64,000 nt of DNA. It comes from Humibacillus xanthopallidus (GTDB taxonomy: Bacteria > Actinomycetota > Actinomycetes > Actinomycetales > Dermatophilaceae). The notes under the pieces are model-generated. The model was not told where the DNA came from, ran no database searches, and saw nothing but the letters and a program-made list of their open reading frames with translations. The position numbers were made by a program, and so were the translations under genes. The stretch is from assembly GCF_006716675.1 (NCBI RefSeq), contig NZ_VFPM01000001.1:1488001-1552000 (forward strand). Direction: 5' to 3'. Positions 16,907 through 25,503 of the stretch are shown here, in pieces. The stretch's first letter is position 1; each line of letters starts with the position of its first letter.

Positions 16907-17298
16907 GCGCCACCCTCCGGCTGCCCGACCCGCTGCCGACCAACGACGCCGTCGAGTGGACGGGGCAGCGCTTCGGCCTCCAGCCCTACCTCGACGCGGT
17001 GTCGAACGCCGGCTCTGCCCGCCCCGCCGAGGTCGAGGCGCTCGCGCCACGGCTCGTCGAGGCGCTGAGCGACCCCGACCGCTTCGTCGTCGCTCACGTG
17101 CTGCTCACCCGGCTGTCACGGGTGCCGCACGCGACCTTCCCGGACTGGAACGGCCTCGCCGTCGAGCTCGCGGCCGACGGATCGGCGCACGTCGACCCTG
17201 CGCAGCGCGAGGTGCTCGCACGCCGATGGCGCGCGTGGCTCGAGGCCACCCCGCACCCCCCGGAGCTGCCGGCCGATCAGGGCGGCCGCATGCCGTAG
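16903..17298 (+). CDS. small conserved-looking protein coupled to eCIS-core protein 2
   Basis: 131 aa, no family I can name. It is mostly helical, starts MSATLRLPDPLPTNDAVEW and has a central DRFVVAHVLLTRLS helix and a WRAWLEATPHP tail. No signal peptide, membrane segment or metal motif is visible. The ATG overlaps the stop of the eCIS-core gene, a layout typical of a cognate immunity protein or loading chaperone; neither role is shown by the sequence. Its last 22 bp overlap the convergent minus-strand gene. Confidence 0.65.
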   Translation: MSATLRLPDPLPTNDAVEWTGQRFGLQPYLDAVSNAGSARPAEVEALAPRLVEALSDPDRFVVAHVLLTRLSRVPHATFPDWNGLAVELAADGSAHVDPAQREVLARRWRAWLEATPHPPELPADQGGRMP

Positions 17299-18341
17299 AG
17301 CCCGGCCCAGTTGCGCCAGTCGAACAGCTGCCCGACCTGCCACACCGCGGTGTCGCGGGACGCGGCCGCCGCACCCGAGGCCGTGCTCTGCGTGCGCGAC
17401 GCGTTGGACGACCCGCGTGCCGCCCCGCCCCGCACCGCAGGATCGGTCGCGGGCAGCGCCGATCTCCGAGCCCCCGGGTCCGAGGCCACCCGCGCCCCGT
17501 GGTCAGTCATCCAGCGTCGCATCGCCGCCGAAACCGACTCTCCCGCAACGCTGCCCACATAGTCGTCGCCGAACGAGGCACCAGCCGCGTTGCTCGGGAT
17601 GTCCTCCGGTGAGAAGCCGCTGCGGTAGGAGTCACCCCACTCCGTCACCCACTGCATCGCCTCGTTGGCCACGCCCAGACCCTCGGTCGCGACGCTGCCC
17701 ACCGAGCAGGCCCAGCTCGCCGAGGCCCCGAAGTGCCGCACGTCGACCCAGCCGAAGGTGTCGGTGTAGAAGTAGCGGTCGGTGTTGCCGCCGTGTGCAT
17801 CGCTGAGGGCGTCGAGCACCTGGCTCGGGGTCCGCCCGGCCTCGCGGCCCGCCACCCACGACACGACGTGGTCGGGGTCGGTGGTCCCCGCCTGGTTCGG
17901 TGCCCGTCGCAGCCTCGCCGGCCCCGCGGTGGCGCCGCCGTATGCCGTCCGGCCGGCTCCCGAGAGCTCGTGGGCGACCGAGCGGCCCGAGACGGCCAGC
18001 TGTGCGATCCGGTCTGCCTGGGCCTCGGCGACCGGCTCGGTCGGAGCACCGCCCAGACGGTGCTGTACGACGTGCACCGCCTCGTGCGCCGCGAGGGCGA
18101 CCGGCGCGTCTCGGGGCAGGGAGACCCGCTCGCCCAGGGTGAAGCCGCTGCTCAGCACCCGGCGGCGGGCCTCGGCGTCCTGCGCGCCGTCGCTGACCCG
18201 GATCGTGCCGAGGTCGTGGTCGCCGAAGAGCGGCTGGAGCCGGTCGCGGTGCGGCAGGGGATGCGTGCCGGGCGACAGCGAGACCGCTGCCACCTGCTCG
18301 ACCGTGGGCGGCGGCACACGGGCGGCGGTGCGGGCACTCAT
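17277..18341 (-). CDS. eCIS-core (DUF4157) protein 3, putative cargo
   Basis: 354 aa. ATG 18341 overlaps the ATPase stop (ATGA). The eCIS-core-like region lies near residues 30-100 with HEAVHVVQH (HExxH at 86-90) followed by AEAQADRIAQLA. The C-terminal domain has a distinctive block: DRYFYTDTFGWVDVRHFGAS, then FSPEDIPSNAAGASFGDDY. I have the impression of this FxW-D-x-x-H-F / SPEDxPSNxxGxxFG pattern from other DUF4157 proteins but cannot name its activity. The tail is Ser/Ala-rich. It lies at the far end of the sheath operon, so it is probably co-expressed with the particle. Confidence 0.78.
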   Translation of the reverse strand: MSARTAARVPPPTVEQVAAVSLSPGTHPLPHRDRLQPLFGDHDLGTIRVSDGAQDAEARRRVLSSGFTLGERVSLPRDAPVALAAHEAVHVVQHRLGGAPTEPVAEAQADRIAQLAVSGRSVAHELSGAGRTAYGGATAGPARLRRAPNQAGTTDPDHVVSWVAGREAGRTPSQVLDALSDAHGGNTDRYFYTDTFGWVDVRHFGASASWACSVGSVATEGLGVANEAMQWVTEWGDSYRSGFSPEDIPSNAAGASFGDDYVGSVAGESVSAAMRRWMTDHGARVASDPGARRSALPATDPAVRGGAARGSSNASRTQSTASGAAAASRDTAVWQVGQLFDWRNWAGLYGMRPP

Positions 18342-20350
18342 GCGCTTCGCCCGCTCCGCGTGCTGGCGCGCGGCGCGCTGACGGCGGCGCGGCCGGTCTT
18401 GGCGAGCTCCCAGCGCACGGCCCGGGTCAGCTGCTCCATCGTCAGCTCCCCGCCGTCGTCGGCGGCGAGGTAGGCGGCCTGGAGCGCCGCTGAGGCGATG
18501 CCACCACCGGACAGGTCGGCCTCCGACAGGCGCGGGAGGTCGAGGTCGGCGTGCGGCAGGGCGACGGGAAGGGCCTGCGACCACATGCGCAGCCGGGCCG
18601 CCCGGTCGGGGTAGGGGAAGGTGACGATCGCCGAGAGGCGACGGGTGAAGGCCTGGTCGAGGGCGCTGCGCGCGTTGGTCGTCAGCACGGCGAGACCGGC
18701 AAAGGACTCGAGCCGCTGGAGCAGGTAGCCGACCTCGACGTTGGCGTAGCGGTCGTGGCTGTCCTTGACCTCGGACCGCTTGCCGAAGAGGGCGTCGGCC
18801 TCGTCGAAGAGCAGCACCATGCCGCCGTTCTCGGCGGCGTCGAAGAGGCGCGAGAGCCGCTTCTCCGTCTCGCCGAGGTACTTGTCGACGACCTGGCTGA
18901 GGTCGACGTGGACGAGGTCGAGCTCGAGCTCGTGGGCGATGACCTCCGCGGCGAAGGTCTTGCCCGTGCCACTGGCCCCGGCGAAGAGGGCCGCGGTGCC
19001 GAGCCCGCGGCTCGTGCGCGCCGCGAAGCCCCAGTCCTCGAGCACGGTCGAGCGGTGGCGCACCGCGGCGACGAGGGCCCGGAGCTGCTCGAGCTGGGGC
19101 TCCGGCAGGACGAGGTCGTCCCAGCCGGCTCGCGGGATCCGCACGCGGGCGAGGTTGCCGACGTCGGCCCGGGGACGGCGTCGGCACGCAGACCAGAGCC
19201 GGCGGCCCTGGGTGACCTCGGCGGCGACGACCTCGACGTCGGCGACGGAGAGGTCGAAGGCGCCCGCGGCGGCTGCGACCTCCTGCTCCGGCACCTCGGC
19301 CCCGACCCGGTCGAGGGCGCTGACGAGGGCCCGGCGCCGGTCGCCCACCCCGAGCCGCGGCACCTCGAGGACGGGCAGGCCCATGCCGTCGATCGAGGCA
19401 CCGCCCGGCCCCGTCGAGGCGAGCAGGACGACGGGTGCGTCGCAGGTCGTCAGGGCGCGGCCGAGCCCGGTGACCGACACCCGCGCGTCGTGCAGGTCGT
19501 CGAGGTCGACGAGCCACGCGACGCGGGCGAGCACCGTCTCACGCACGAGGTGGCGCAGCAGCACGACGAGGTCGCTCGTCGTCGCCGCGAGGTCGGCCGC
19601 GCCGAGCAGCCGCGGCGTCAGCCCGACGGCGGTGCAGGCGGCCGCCGCGACCGCCCGGGTCGTCGCGGGCTGCGGCCCGTGCAGCACGACCGGGCCCGAG
19701 GCGGCCCACCGCGACACGACCTCGCCGGCGACCGCGCCCAGCGTGGGGGGCAGCCACTGCGGCGCCGCAACCGGTTGGCTGAGGGCCGAGAGCCGCTCGT
19801 CGAGGGCGGCGATGCCGACGAGGTGGTGGACGATGCGCTCGTCGGGCACGAGGGGGCTCGAGAGCAGGGCGTCGGGGTCCGCGAGGCGCACCATGCCCCA
19901 GTGGCGCAGCGGCGCCTGGTGGGTCAGGGCGTCCCAGTGCGCGCCGGGCAGGGTGGACAGCGCGGTGCCGAAGCAGAGCCGGGCCTGCCCCGTGTGATCG
20001 AGCAGCTCGCGGGCGACGTCGCCGACGAGCTCGGGTCCGCACGCGAGCAGCAGGGTCTGGCGCTCGAAGGCCGAGAGCCCGAAGCCGGTCTCGATCTCGT
20101 CGAGCGCACTGGACCCCAGCACGGTCTCGCGCAGGGCGGCGAGCCGGTCACGGGGGGCCTGCGCGTCGGCGCCGGTGACGAGGGCGCGCACGATGTCGAG
20201 CTCGGCGACGACGAGGTCGCGTTGCGCCTCGGCGGGTGCGTGGGGCGCGTCGGGAGCGTGTGGCGCGCCGGGCGCATCCGGCACGTCGGGTGCATCCGGC
20301 GCGTCCGGCCCCTCCGCCCCCTTCGACCCGCCGGGTCCAGGACTGCTCAC
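18338..20350 (-). CDS. eCIS AAA+ ATPase (Afp15-like)
   Basis: 670 aa from GTG 20350, chosen because it overlaps the upstream TGA (GTGA). A low-complexity PDA-repeat tail (residues ~15-40) precedes a helical region. A degenerate first P-loop-like domain may lie at about 215-320. The active AAA+ domain has Walker A GASGTGKT near residue 460, Walker B LLFDEADALFGKRS near 515 and an FTRRLSAIVTFPYPD sensor region. Afp15/Pvc15-class ATPases are needed for assembly or cargo loading of eCIS particles. It is coupled to the DUF4255 gene upstream and to eCIS-core 3 downstream. Confidence 0.9.
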   Translation of the reverse strand: MSSPGPGGSKGAEGPDAPDAPDVPDAPGAPHAPDAPHAPAEAQRDLVVAELDIVRALVTGADAQAPRDRLAALRETVLGSSALDEIETGFGLSAFERQTLLLACGPELVGDVARELLDHTGQARLCFGTALSTLPGAHWDALTHQAPLRHWGMVRLADPDALLSSPLVPDERIVHHLVGIAALDERLSALSQPVAAPQWLPPTLGAVAGEVVSRWAASGPVVLHGPQPATTRAVAAAACTAVGLTPRLLGAADLAATTSDLVVLLRHLVRETVLARVAWLVDLDDLHDARVSVTGLGRALTTCDAPVVLLASTGPGGASIDGMGLPVLEVPRLGVGDRRRALVSALDRVGAEVPEQEVAAAAGAFDLSVADVEVVAAEVTQGRRLWSACRRRPRADVGNLARVRIPRAGWDDLVLPEPQLEQLRALVAAVRHRSTVLEDWGFAARTSRGLGTAALFAGASGTGKTFAAEVIAHELELDLVHVDLSQVVDKYLGETEKRLSRLFDAAENGGMVLLFDEADALFGKRSEVKDSHDRYANVEVGYLLQRLESFAGLAVLTTNARSALDQAFTRRLSAIVTFPYPDRAARLRMWSQALPVALPHADLDLPRLSEADLSGGGIASAALQAAYLAADDGGELTMEQLTRAVRWELAKTGRAAVSAPRASTRSGRSA
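20231..20308 (-). repeat. PDA-type low-complexity repeat in the ATPase N-terminus
   Basis: The coding strand specifies PDAPDAPDVPDAPGAPHAPD-type triplets (residues ~15-40 of the AAA+ protein). A 9-bp repeat coding for PDA also occurs at the start of the LuxR regulator (43841-43876). Such runs are prone to slippage length change. Confidence 0.7.
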
Positions 20351-21597
20351 GGCAAGGTCACCGCGGGCCCGTCGTAGGTGTCGCCGCTCAGCGTCGGAAG
20401 GCTCTCTGCGCCGTCGACCGTCACGCGGACGAGCCACGTGCCAGCGGTCAGCTCGTTGCGGGCGACATCGAGGCGCGACACCGGGGCGTCGGCGGCGAGC
20501 ACCGGCGCGAACGTCGCGCCGACGAGCGGCGGGTCGTCGGGCTGGCCCCCGGCCAGGCGGCCGAAGGTCACCGACGCGCGCTGGCCCTCGCGCAGCGGCG
20601 GCGCCACCGGGATGCGCACGAGCGTGGCCGTCGTCGTCACCGGGCCCGCGGTCGGGAGCACCATGACGGGCAGGCCCGACGAGCGGTCGGTAACCCGTTC
20701 GGGAGTGCCGGCGACGGGGTCGGCGGGCTGCAGCCGCAGCACCTGCACCGCGTGCACCCCGGCCGGCACGTCGGGCGTGAGCGTGACGGTCACCCGGGTG
20801 GTCGTCGACGAGATGTCGGGCACGAGTCGCACGCCGCCGACCGACACGACCGTGTGCGCCGCGAGCAGCCCACCCCCGGTGAGCACGAGCGTCGCCCCGG
20901 TGACGGCGGCACCGCCCCCGTCCACCTCGACTCCCTCGAGCCGGATCCGGGTCAGCGGCCGCACCGCGACGACACGCTCACGCACCGGCAGGGCCCGGCG
21001 CGGCACGGCGTCGGCCTCGATGAGCACGACCGTCGCCGTGTAGGCGAGCGAGAGCAGGTAGGGCGTGCCGAGCACCCCCCACAGCTTCGACATCTCCTCG
21101 AGCGAAAGGGGTGTCGGGCTCACCTTGACGATCTCGGCCTGGTCGGCGAGGTCGGCGTCCGCGAGGAACCCCGTCGGGTCCGCGTCGTACTTGTCGATCG
21201 CGGCCTGGATGACGCCCTTGGTGAAGACCGGCGTCGACGCGAGCGCGAGCGCCCCGCGCGCGAGCAGCCGCTGCGGCTCGAGGGCCTCCTCGTCACCGTA
21301 GGCCGTGACGAGGTAGTGCAGGTCGAGCGCCGCGACCGGACGCCGGGCGAGCGACCCGTCGCCGTGACGGGTCGGCAGGTCGCTGAGGTTCCACGCGTGG
21401 TTCGGGGTGACCTGGTAGAGGTAGACGTTGAGGCCCGAGGCGTCGTTGCCGACGGTGTCAGCGTCGGAGAGCTGGGCGGGCCGGTAGGTCGTGACATCGG
21501 CCCCGCCGACGGGGCCGGGCTGCGCGCCGCCGAGCGACTCGTGCAGCACGTGCCGCATCGTCGAGGTGACCGCCGCGATGGCGAGCGTGTTGCTCAT
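20347..21597 (-). CDS. eCIS tail-terminator/cap protein (DUF4255, Afp16-like)
   Basis: 416 aa. The N-terminal ~190 residues are the DUF4255/Pvc16_N domain: LAIAAVTSTMRHVLHESLGG, GLNVYLYQVTPNHAWNLSDL, LDLHYLVTAYG and LSLEEMSKLWGVLGTPYLLS. This domain caps the tube/sheath after elongation. The C-terminal half is Ig-like (LTGGGLLAAHTVVSVGGV), an extension often seen in larger cap proteins. Both ends overlap neighbours by 4 bp (ATGA/GTGA). Confidence 0.92.
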   Translation of the reverse strand: MSNTLAIAAVTSTMRHVLHESLGGAQPGPVGGADVTTYRPAQLSDADTVGNDASGLNVYLYQVTPNHAWNLSDLPTRHGDGSLARRPVAALDLHYLVTAYGDEEALEPQRLLARGALALASTPVFTKGVIQAAIDKYDADPTGFLADADLADQAEIVKVSPTPLSLEEMSKLWGVLGTPYLLSLAYTATVVLIEADAVPRRALPVRERVVAVRPLTRIRLEGVEVDGGGAAVTGATLVLTGGGLLAAHTVVSVGGVRLVPDISSTTTRVTVTLTPDVPAGVHAVQVLRLQPADPVAGTPERVTDRSSGLPVMVLPTAGPVTTTATLVRIPVAPPLREGQRASVTFGRLAGGQPDDPPLVGATFAPVLAADAPVSRLDVARNELTAGTWLVRVTVDGAESLPTLSGDTYDGPAVTLP

Positions 21598-22664
21598 GGC
21601 CGACCCGTTCCCGTCCGCCGCCGCTGGCGGTCGAGGTATGCCGTGTGGTCGACCGGGCGTGACCCTGCCGGCTCGCGGGCGGCTCGGGGGCTGGGCGGTT
21701 GCGGGGCCGGCGGCCGGCGCACGTCGAGGTGGTCGATGTGCAGGTGCACCTCGGCCGTCGCCGGCACCTCGACGGGGTCGATCCCGACAGGCGTGCGGCC
21801 GTCGTGGCGGGGCCGGTCGCGGTCACGAGCGGGCACTGCGACGAGCCGGGCCACCTCCGCCTCGGTGAGGGCACCCGCATCGACGAGGGCCGGGCCGAGG
21901 TGGTCGGCGAGGAGTGTCTCGGGGCTGATGATGCGTCGCTCCGTGGACCGAGATCCGCTGGGCGACAGCGACTTCCGTTGGATATCTGCCGAATCGCGCT
22001 CTGGGGCAGAGGCCGACGTCATCAGGGCCGCGACTTCGGCTGTCGCGTCGGCGAGGTGCACCGAAGCCTTCATCGGCTGCGTTGCTGCGTTCCGTTCCGG
22101 CCCGGAAGAACTCATCCTCGTGGTCACCGCGGCGTCCGGTGGCGGCTCGACGACACCCTGCAGATCCGGCGCGGGCCGGCGGCGGCTGGCCTCGGTGTCT
22201 CGGCCGCCGGGGCCGTCCGACCCGGCGGGCGTGCCCGAGGGCCGCGCGCTGCGAGGTCGCGGCGGAGCAGGTCGTCCCGCCCCGTCCCCGGGTCGGTGCA
22301 CGCGCGCAGCCTCGCCGCCGGTCTCACGTCCCGTCACGCCGCGCTCCGCATCGGCGGGCACATCGCCGCTCACGCCGTCGGGCAAAGATCCCGATCGAAA
22401 GAGCAGTTCGTCGCGCGCGTCATGGGCGCGACGCTCCCCGCGCCCATGACCCGAGACCGACAACCCCCCCGATCGAAAGAGCAGCTCGTCGGCCCCCGGG
22501 GCCCGCTCCCGCGGGTCGCCGTCGACCTCGAGCCCGGAGGCAGCGAACGGTGCCGCGGCTCCCGGCGTCGCGGCGGCCGGCTCGAAGCGGCTCGCCCGGC
22601 GTGCGGTGAGCACCGGGGTGCGCTGGGTCGCCCGGGCGACGAGCCGGTCGAAGACGTCGCTCAT
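21594..22664 (-). CDS. disordered eCIS-associated protein of unknown function
   Basis: 356 aa, rich in Pro, Arg, Ala and Gly, without a recognisable fold. It starts MSDVFDRLVARATQRTPVLT and ends in a Pro/Arg tail after VHLHIDHLDVRRPPAPQPP. A short helical segment (SPETLLADHLGPALVDAGAL, then TEAEVARLVA) near residue 245 is the only ordered-looking part. Two in-frame copies of the octapeptide DELLFRSG come from DNA repeats that also occur between genes (see 22394-22491). The codons there (TTT, CGA) and a patch near 21950-22130 are less GC-biased than the surroundings. It lies between the zinc-ribbon gene and the cap gene with ATGA overlaps at both ends, so it is expressed with the particle. It could occupy the place of a tape measure or scaffold, but it is short and not coiled-coil. 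Confidence 0.7.
   Translation of the reverse strand: MSDVFDRLVARATQRTPVLTARRASRFEPAAATPGAAAPFAASGLEVDGDPRERAPGADELLFRSGGLSVSGHGRGERRAHDARDELLFRSGSLPDGVSGDVPADAERGVTGRETGGEAARVHRPGDGAGRPAPPRPRSARPSGTPAGSDGPGGRDTEASRRRPAPDLQGVVEPPPDAAVTTRMSSSGPERNAATQPMKASVHLADATAEVAALMTSASAPERDSADIQRKSLSPSGSRSTERRIISPETLLADHLGPALVDAGALTEAEVARLVAVPARDRDRPRHDGRTPVGIDPVEVPATAEVHLHIDHLDVRRPPAPQPPSPRAAREPAGSRPVDHTAYLDRQRRRTGTGRP
22394..22491. repeat. two copies of the ATCGAAAGAGC repeat inside a coding gene
   Basis: Positions 22394-22413 and 22472-22491 read ATCGAAAGAGCAGTTCGTCG and ATCGAAAGAGCAGCTCGTCG. They match the intergenic repeat at 34941-34960 (ATCGAAAGAGCACTCCGTCG) at 17-18 of 20 bases. On the coding strand both are read in the same frame as DELLFRSG. 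Confidence 0.8.
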
Positions 22665-23383
22665 CGGGCACCGCCCGCGCGCGCAAGACCGAGGTAGGCG
22701 CGGCGCCGGGCGTCCGAGAGCCGCAGCACGTCATCCTCCGACCAGCCGAAGGCCATCGCGAGCTCGGCGACGTCGGAGAGGAGGTCGCGCACCTCGTCGG
22801 CCACCCGCTCGGCGAGCAGGGCCACCGCGTCGACCTCTGCGGTGACGTCGCCGCCGCAGTCGGGGCAGTCGAGCCGCACCGCGAGCGCCGACGCCCCTGC
22901 CAGCTCCTCGGCGGCGGCAAGCGCCCGGTCCCGGACGGCCGGGTCGAGGGTGGTGGCGTCGATCCCGGCCGGCCAGGTCACACACCGGTCGCGCAGGGCG
23001 GCCGACGGCTCGGGGCTCGCGAGGGCCACGAGCAGGTCCTCTGTCGTGGGACCGCGCACGACGACGCCGTCGACGGTGACGCGGCTGGCCGCCGCTCCCT
23101 CCGACAGGCCGTCGGTCGCCACGAGCAGGTCGTCGAGGACGAGGGGCACGTCGAGGACGGCGCCGCAGTCCGGGCACGTGAGCACGGTCTGCACCTGGGG
23201 GCCGGCCCGCTCCCGCAGCTCACCGAGCGCTGCCCTCGCGGCGGTGGCGAGCGGCATACGGACGGCGTCGGCGAGACCGTCGGCAGCCCCCAGCGCGACG
23301 AGCACGGATGCCCCGCGGGCCACGGACGTCGTCGATGCCAGCGCCTCCCACAGCGCCAGCGTCTCGCCGGGCCGCGCGGGCAT
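22661..23383 (-). CDS. zinc-ribbon eCIS protein next to the tube gene
   Basis: 240 aa. Two CPDCG knuckles (near residues 70 and 175: CPDCGAVLDVPL and CPDCGGDVTAEVD) can together bind one zinc. The C-terminus ends in AMAFGWSEDDVLRLSDARRR followed by AYLGL. A Trp-Ser/x-Asp-x-Leu...RR-x-x-Tyr-Leu helix of this kind closes several phage and eCIS tail-assembly proteins. Known eCIS clusters carry a protein like this between tube and later genes; I infer an assembly or baseplate role. ATG 23383 shares one base with the tube stop; GTG 23386 is an in-frame alternative. Confidence 0.78.
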   Translation of the reverse strand: MPARPGETLALWEALASTTSVARGASVLVALGAADGLADAVRMPLATAARAALGELRERAGPQVQTVLTCPDCGAVLDVPLVLDDLLVATDGLSEGAAASRVTVDGVVVRGPTTEDLLVALASPEPSAALRDRCVTWPAGIDATTLDPAVRDRALAAAEELAGASALAVRLDCPDCGGDVTAEVDAVALLAERVADEVRDLLSDVAELAMAFGWSEDDVLRLSDARRRAYLGLARAGGAR

Positions 23384-23904
23384 CACGGCTCGGTGAAGGA
23401 CGGCTCGGTCGGCTCGGCGACCGCGTAGTCGCGCTCCCAGCCCTCGTTCTCGAGCTTGATCGTCTGGATCGCGACGCCGTTGGCGTTGGCGTCGAGCTCG
23501 GGCATCGGCTGGTACTCCGACACCCAGCAGCGATACACCTTGTACGCGATGGCCAGCTGGCCGGCCTCGTTGTAGACCTCGAGGATGATGTCCTTGCGGA
23601 AGTCCTTGAGCGAGGTCTCGGCGCCGAGGCCGCTGCCGAAGTTCCACACCTTGTTGGCCCACTGCTCGAAGTCGACGTCGTGGGTGACGCCGCGCTCGAG
23701 GGTGATCGCCTCGTACTCCGTGCGGCCCGGGGACTTGCGGCTGCTCGAGGGGTCGCCGCCGTTGCGGTGCTTGACGACCTCGGTCGTCTTCTTGAGCGCA
23801 CCTACCTTGCTGATGCCGGCGACGTAGCGCCCGTCCCACTTCACGCGGAACTTGAAGTTCTTGTACGGGTCGAACCGGGTTGCGTTGACCGAGAACTCAG
23901 CCAT
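23383..23904 (-). CDS. inner tube protein (T4 gp19/Afp1-5 family)
   Basis: 173 aa, normal length for the family. It opens with RFDPYKNFKFRVKWDGRYVA and carries GISKVGALKKTTEVVKHRNG and the later YRCWVSEYQPMPELDAN and IQTIKLENEGWERD. These blocks mark the stacked hexameric tube protein ejected on contraction. A strong AGGAGG sits 8 nt before the ATG. Only one tube gene is present, whereas Afp and PVC have two. Confidence 0.95.
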   Translation of the reverse strand: MAEFSVNATRFDPYKNFKFRVKWDGRYVAGISKVGALKKTTEVVKHRNGGDPSSSRKSPGRTEYEAITLERGVTHDVDFEQWANKVWNFGSGLGAETSLKDFRKDIILEVYNEAGQLAIAYKVYRCWVSEYQPMPELDANANGVAIQTIKLENEGWERDYAVAEPTEPSFTEP

Positions 23905-23915
23905 GGGAATGCCTC

Positions 23916-25460
23916 CTAGACGGTCGCGGCAGCAGTCTTCTGCTGGATCGAGATGATGACGAACTCGGCCGGCTTGAGCGGGGCGAAGCCCACCTGGATG
24001 TTGACGATGCCGCGATCGATGTCGTACTGCGTCGTCGTCTCCGCGTCGCAGCGCACGAAGAAGGCGTCACGCGGTGTCGTGCCCTGGAAGGCGCCCTTGC
24101 GGAAGAGGTCCTGCATGAACGCCCCGACGGAGAGGCGGATCTGCGACCAGAGCGGCTCGTCGTTCGGCTCGAAGACGACCCACTGGGTGCCGCGGTAGAG
24201 GCTCTCCTCGAGGAAGAGCGCGAGCCGGCGCACGGGCACGTACTTGTAGTCGTCGGAGAGGGTGTCGGAGCCGCGCAGCGTCCGAGCACCCCACACGACG
24301 GCGCCGACCTCGCGGAAGGTCCGCAGGCAGTTGACCCCGACGCGGTTGAGCGAGCCGTTCTCGTCGTTCGTGAGGTTGACCGACAGGTCCACGACCCCCG
24401 TGAGCCCGGCCTCGAGTCCGGCCGGCGCCTTCCAGACCCCACGTGAGCCGTCGGTGCGGGCGATGACCCCGGCGACGGCGCCCGACGGGGCGAAGGTGTC
24501 GATGGAGCCGCCGCGCAGCGGATCGGCCCGGCGGATGCGCGGGTAGTAGAGCGCGGCGTTGCGCGTCGCGACGCCGGTGAGCCCGTTGGCCGCGGCCCAC
24601 GTCGCGGCGTCCTCGACCGTGAGGACGGCCGGCGGGTCGACGACGAGGAAGGCCCGGCGCGTCACGGCGTAGGCCGCCGCCGTCGCCCAGAGCTCGGGGG
24701 GCAGCTCACCGCCGGGCGCCGGCGGTGGCAGGCAGATGAGGTTGACGAGGTCGGCCTTCTCGAGCGCGTAGAGACCACGCTTGCCGCTGTCGAAGCCGGC
24801 CCCGGCGTAGTCGTCGGCATCGACGGCGCCACCGTCGGCACCGACGTCGGCGGCGGCCACGGTGACCGTGCCCTCGGGTGGCCGGGCACCGCTCGGCGTC
24901 GCCGAGGCGCGCACGAGGAGCGAGGACTCGAGCATCCGGTCGACCCGCTGCGGCCCGTCGACCATCGTGACGTTGCGGTAGACCTCCGCGGGCGCGCTGG
25001 GGCCGGACCCCTCGCGCACGGTGAGGGTGAAGAGGTCGTCGGGCTCGACGCCGGCGCCCTGCCCCTCGGCGATGTCGGCTGCGTCCGCGGCGGAGGGGTG
25101 CGTCACCTCGACCTGGAGCACGTCGGCCCAGGCACCGGGTCCGGTCGCCTCGAGCTGGAGACCACCGACTGCGAGACGGGCCGTGCCCGCGTCGGTGTGG
25201 ACGACGCGGACGACGAGGGCTGGGCCTCCGCCGTTGAGGTAGAAGTCGCGGACGGCATACCCCATGCCGCTGGCGCGCGACAGGCCGCCGAAGCGCCGCT
25301 CGAACTCCGAGAAGCTGCTGATCGGCACCGGGTCGTCGACCGGCCCGCGGGGCGCCACCCCGATGAAGGCGGCGATCGCCGTCGCCACCCCGGTGACGGT
25401 GCGACTGCCGCTCGGCACCTCGGTGATGTAGACGCCCGGATAGGTGGGGGTGATGGTCAT
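23916..25460 (-). CDS. contractile sheath protein
   Basis: 514 aa, starting MTITPTYPGVYITEVPSGSR, the standard N-terminal linker of tail sheaths. The end holds the gp18-like C-terminal domain: VWGARTLRGSDTLSDDYKYV, VPVRRLALFLEESLYRGTQW, VVFEPNDEPLWSQIR and KPAEFVIISIQQK. I preferred ATG 25460 over an upstream in-frame ATG because AGGAG lies 6 nt before it and the family starts there. It is the first gene of the minus-strand operon; only one sheath gene exists here, versus three in Afp. Confidence 0.96.
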   Translation of the reverse strand: MTITPTYPGVYITEVPSGSRTVTGVATAIAAFIGVAPRGPVDDPVPISSFSEFERRFGGLSRASGMGYAVRDFYLNGGGPALVVRVVHTDAGTARLAVGGLQLEATGPGAWADVLQVEVTHPSAADAADIAEGQGAGVEPDDLFTLTVREGSGPSAPAEVYRNVTMVDGPQRVDRMLESSLLVRASATPSGARPPEGTVTVAAADVGADGGAVDADDYAGAGFDSGKRGLYALEKADLVNLICLPPPAPGGELPPELWATAAAYAVTRRAFLVVDPPAVLTVEDAATWAAANGLTGVATRNAALYYPRIRRADPLRGGSIDTFAPSGAVAGVIARTDGSRGVWKAPAGLEAGLTGVVDLSVNLTNDENGSLNRVGVNCLRTFREVGAVVWGARTLRGSDTLSDDYKYVPVRRLALFLEESLYRGTQWVVFEPNDEPLWSQIRLSVGAFMQDLFRKGAFQGTTPRDAFFVRCDAETTTQYDIDRGIVNIQVGFAPLKPAEFVIISIQQKTAAATV

Positions 25461-25503
25461 GAGAGCTCCTTCGACGCCCGCGGTGCGCTGGCCTGACGTG
25501 CCG

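Noticed and set aside
18551..20377. 608-aa plus-strand open frame opposite the eCIS ATPase
   Set aside because: Shadow frame without family motifs; the AAA+ motifs are on the minus strand.
956..25460. Prophage
   Set aside because: Only tail-type genes are present; there is no capsid, portal, terminase, integrase or lysis gene, and eCIS-core, DUF4255 and AAA+ genes are eCIS hallmarks.
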